From Caenibius sp. WL (GTDB lineage: Bacteria > Pseudomonadota > Alphaproteobacteria > Sphingomonadales > Sphingomonadaceae), in the NCBI RefSeq assembly GCF_019803445.1, contig NZ_CP081844.1, forward strand, positions 2,058,501 through 2,122,500: a stretch of 64,000 bases of DNA, in the 5' to 3' direction. Made by a program: the position numbers and the translations under genes. Positions within the stretch are counted from its first letter, which is position 1. The number at the start of each line of letters is the position of its first letter. Positions 63,064-64,000 of this stretch are shown piece after piece. The notes under the pieces are model-generated. The model saw only the letters and a program-made list of their open reading frames with translations. It was not told where the DNA came from and did not search any database.

Positions 63064-64000
63064 TTGGCCAAGCCCGCCGCCCGTACCGGTAGCGTTGCGA
63101 AGAAACCCGCAAGCAAGAAGCCCAGTGCACCAGCGGATGAGAATTTCGCACTTCGCAGCCTTCAGGAGGAGCTTGAAAAGGCCCGGCGTTTCGACGCCAG
63201 CGACGATCAACTCCTGAAATTCTACGAGCAAATGCTGCTTATCCGCCGCTTTGAAGAGCGGGCAGGGCAGCTCTACGGTCTCGGTTTGATCGGTGGTTTC
63301 TGTCACCTTTATATCGGCCAGGAAGCTGTCGCCGTGGGTATCCAGTCGGCGCTGGAAGAAGGCAAGGATAGTGTCATCACCGGCTACCGCGATCATGGGC
63401 ACATGCTCGCCTACGGGATCGATCCGAAGATCATCATGGCCGAACTGACCGGCCGCGAAGCGGGCATCAGCCATGGCAAGGGCGGCTCGATGCACATGTT
63501 CTCGCTCGAACACGCATTTTATGGCGGGCATGGCATCGTCGGCGCGCAGGTGCCGTTAGGGGCGGGGCTCGCTTTCGCGCACCAGTATCGCGGCGATGGC
63601 GGCGTGTGCGTCGCCTATTTCGGCGATGGCGCAGCCAATCAGGGGCAGGTCTATGAAACTTTCAACATGGCCAGCCTGTGGAAGCTGCCGATCATTTTCG
63701 TGATCGAAAACAACCAGTACGCGATGGGCACTTCGGTGCAGCGCAGTTCCGCCGAAACGCATTTCTATCGCCGGGGCACTGCGTTCCGCATTCCGGGCCT
63801 GAACGTGGATGGTATGGACGTACTGGAAGTCCGCCAGGCGACCGAAATCGCGCTTAAGCATGTGCGGGGTGGCAACGGCCCGGTGCTGATGGAACTGAAA
63901 ACCTACCGTTATCGCGGTCACTCCATGTCGGACCCGGCCAAGTACCGGACCCGCGAAGAAGTGCAGGACGTGCGCGAACACAACGATGCGATCGAGCGGG
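63064..64000 (+). CDS. pdhA: pyruvate dehydrogenase E1 component, alpha subunit (5' part)
   Basis: The gene runs off the right edge; 312 codons are present. TTG 63064 is the likely start (LAKPAARTG), with AGGA about 5 bases upstream. After a Lys/Ala-rich N-terminal extension, the E1 alpha domain starts LLKFYEQMLLIRRFEERAGQ. YRDHGHMLAYGIDP, SHGKGGSMHMF, the thiamine-diphosphate motif GDGAANQG...ENN, and the phospho-loop YRYRGHSMSDPAKYRTREE are intact. It makes acetyl-CoA from pyruvate together with the beta subunit and E2/E3, which presumably follow outside the window. Confidence 0.96.
   Translation, partial: MAKPAARTGSVAKKPASKKPSAPADENFALRSLQEELEKARRFDASDDQLLKFYEQMLLIRRFEERAGQLYGLGLIGGFCHLYIGQEAVAVGIQSALEEGKDSVITGYRDHGHMLAYGIDPKIIMAELTGREAGISHGKGGSMHMFSLEHAFYGGHGIVGAQVPLGAGLAFAHQYRGDGGVCVAYFGDGAANQGQVYETFNMASLWKLPIIFVIENNQYAMGTSVQRSSAETHFYRRGTAFRIPGLNVDGMDVLEVRQATEIALKHVRGGNGPVLMELKTYRYRGHSMSDPAKYRTREEVQDVREHNDAIER

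Overview
The window looks like chromosomal DNA of an alphaproteobacterium of the order Sphingomonadales, probably Novosphingobium or a close relative. This rests on gene order (ppiD-trpE-trpG-trpD-trpC, secG-pyrG, ftsB-pdhA), high GC with strong GC bias at third codon positions, several TonB-dependent receptors, a Baeyer-Villiger monooxygenase, and TTG/GTG starts. The genus is inferred from general knowledge, not from a search.

Layout. Positions 1-12,600 are housekeeping: a tightly coupled trp operon on the minus strand (ppiD-trpE-glycosidase-trpG-trpD-trpC), then tpiA, secG, pyrG, a small heat-shock protein, grxC, a nitrilase-family hydrolase, a DUF1178 protein and tRNA-Arg(CCT). Positions 12,600-30,400 form an accessory island of lower GC. 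It begins with a tyrosine recombinase directly against the tRNA 3' end and holds an SDR, an XRE regulator, a 2OG-Fe(II) oxygenase beside a collagen-repeat outer-membrane protein, an IS5-type transposase relic, an orphan OmpR-type regulator, an AraC regulator, two giant autotransporters, a response-regulator fragment, a tiny CxxC protein and a bacterial PH-domain protein.

Positions 30,400-46,100 are metabolic and transport modules: LysR with a divergent MFS/hydrolase/cyclophilin-like operon; two cobalamin riboswitches, one before a CbiM-type permease and one before a TonB receptor; a BVMO; a metallophosphoesterase paired with a second TonB receptor; and a duplicated-domain TetR regulator upstream of an SDR. 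Positions 46,100-64,000 hold a BCCT carrier, a czcCBA heavy-metal efflux operon with a His-rich first gene, a GMC oxidoreductase, a coupled DUF1214-SRPBCC pair, an aminotransferase, an SLC13/TrkA-C carrier, an ABC1/UbiB-type kinase, ftsB and the 5' part of pdhA.

The most striking observation is the pair at 15,230-17,227. One gene encodes a beta-barrel outer-membrane protein ending in 33 uninterrupted Gly-X-Y triplets, with proline at the Y position in 20 of them. The next gene on the same strand encodes a prolyl-4-hydroxylase-fold 2OG-Fe(II) oxygenase with complete metal and 2-oxoglutarate ligands. This suggests a bacterial surface-collagen system with its own hydroxylase.
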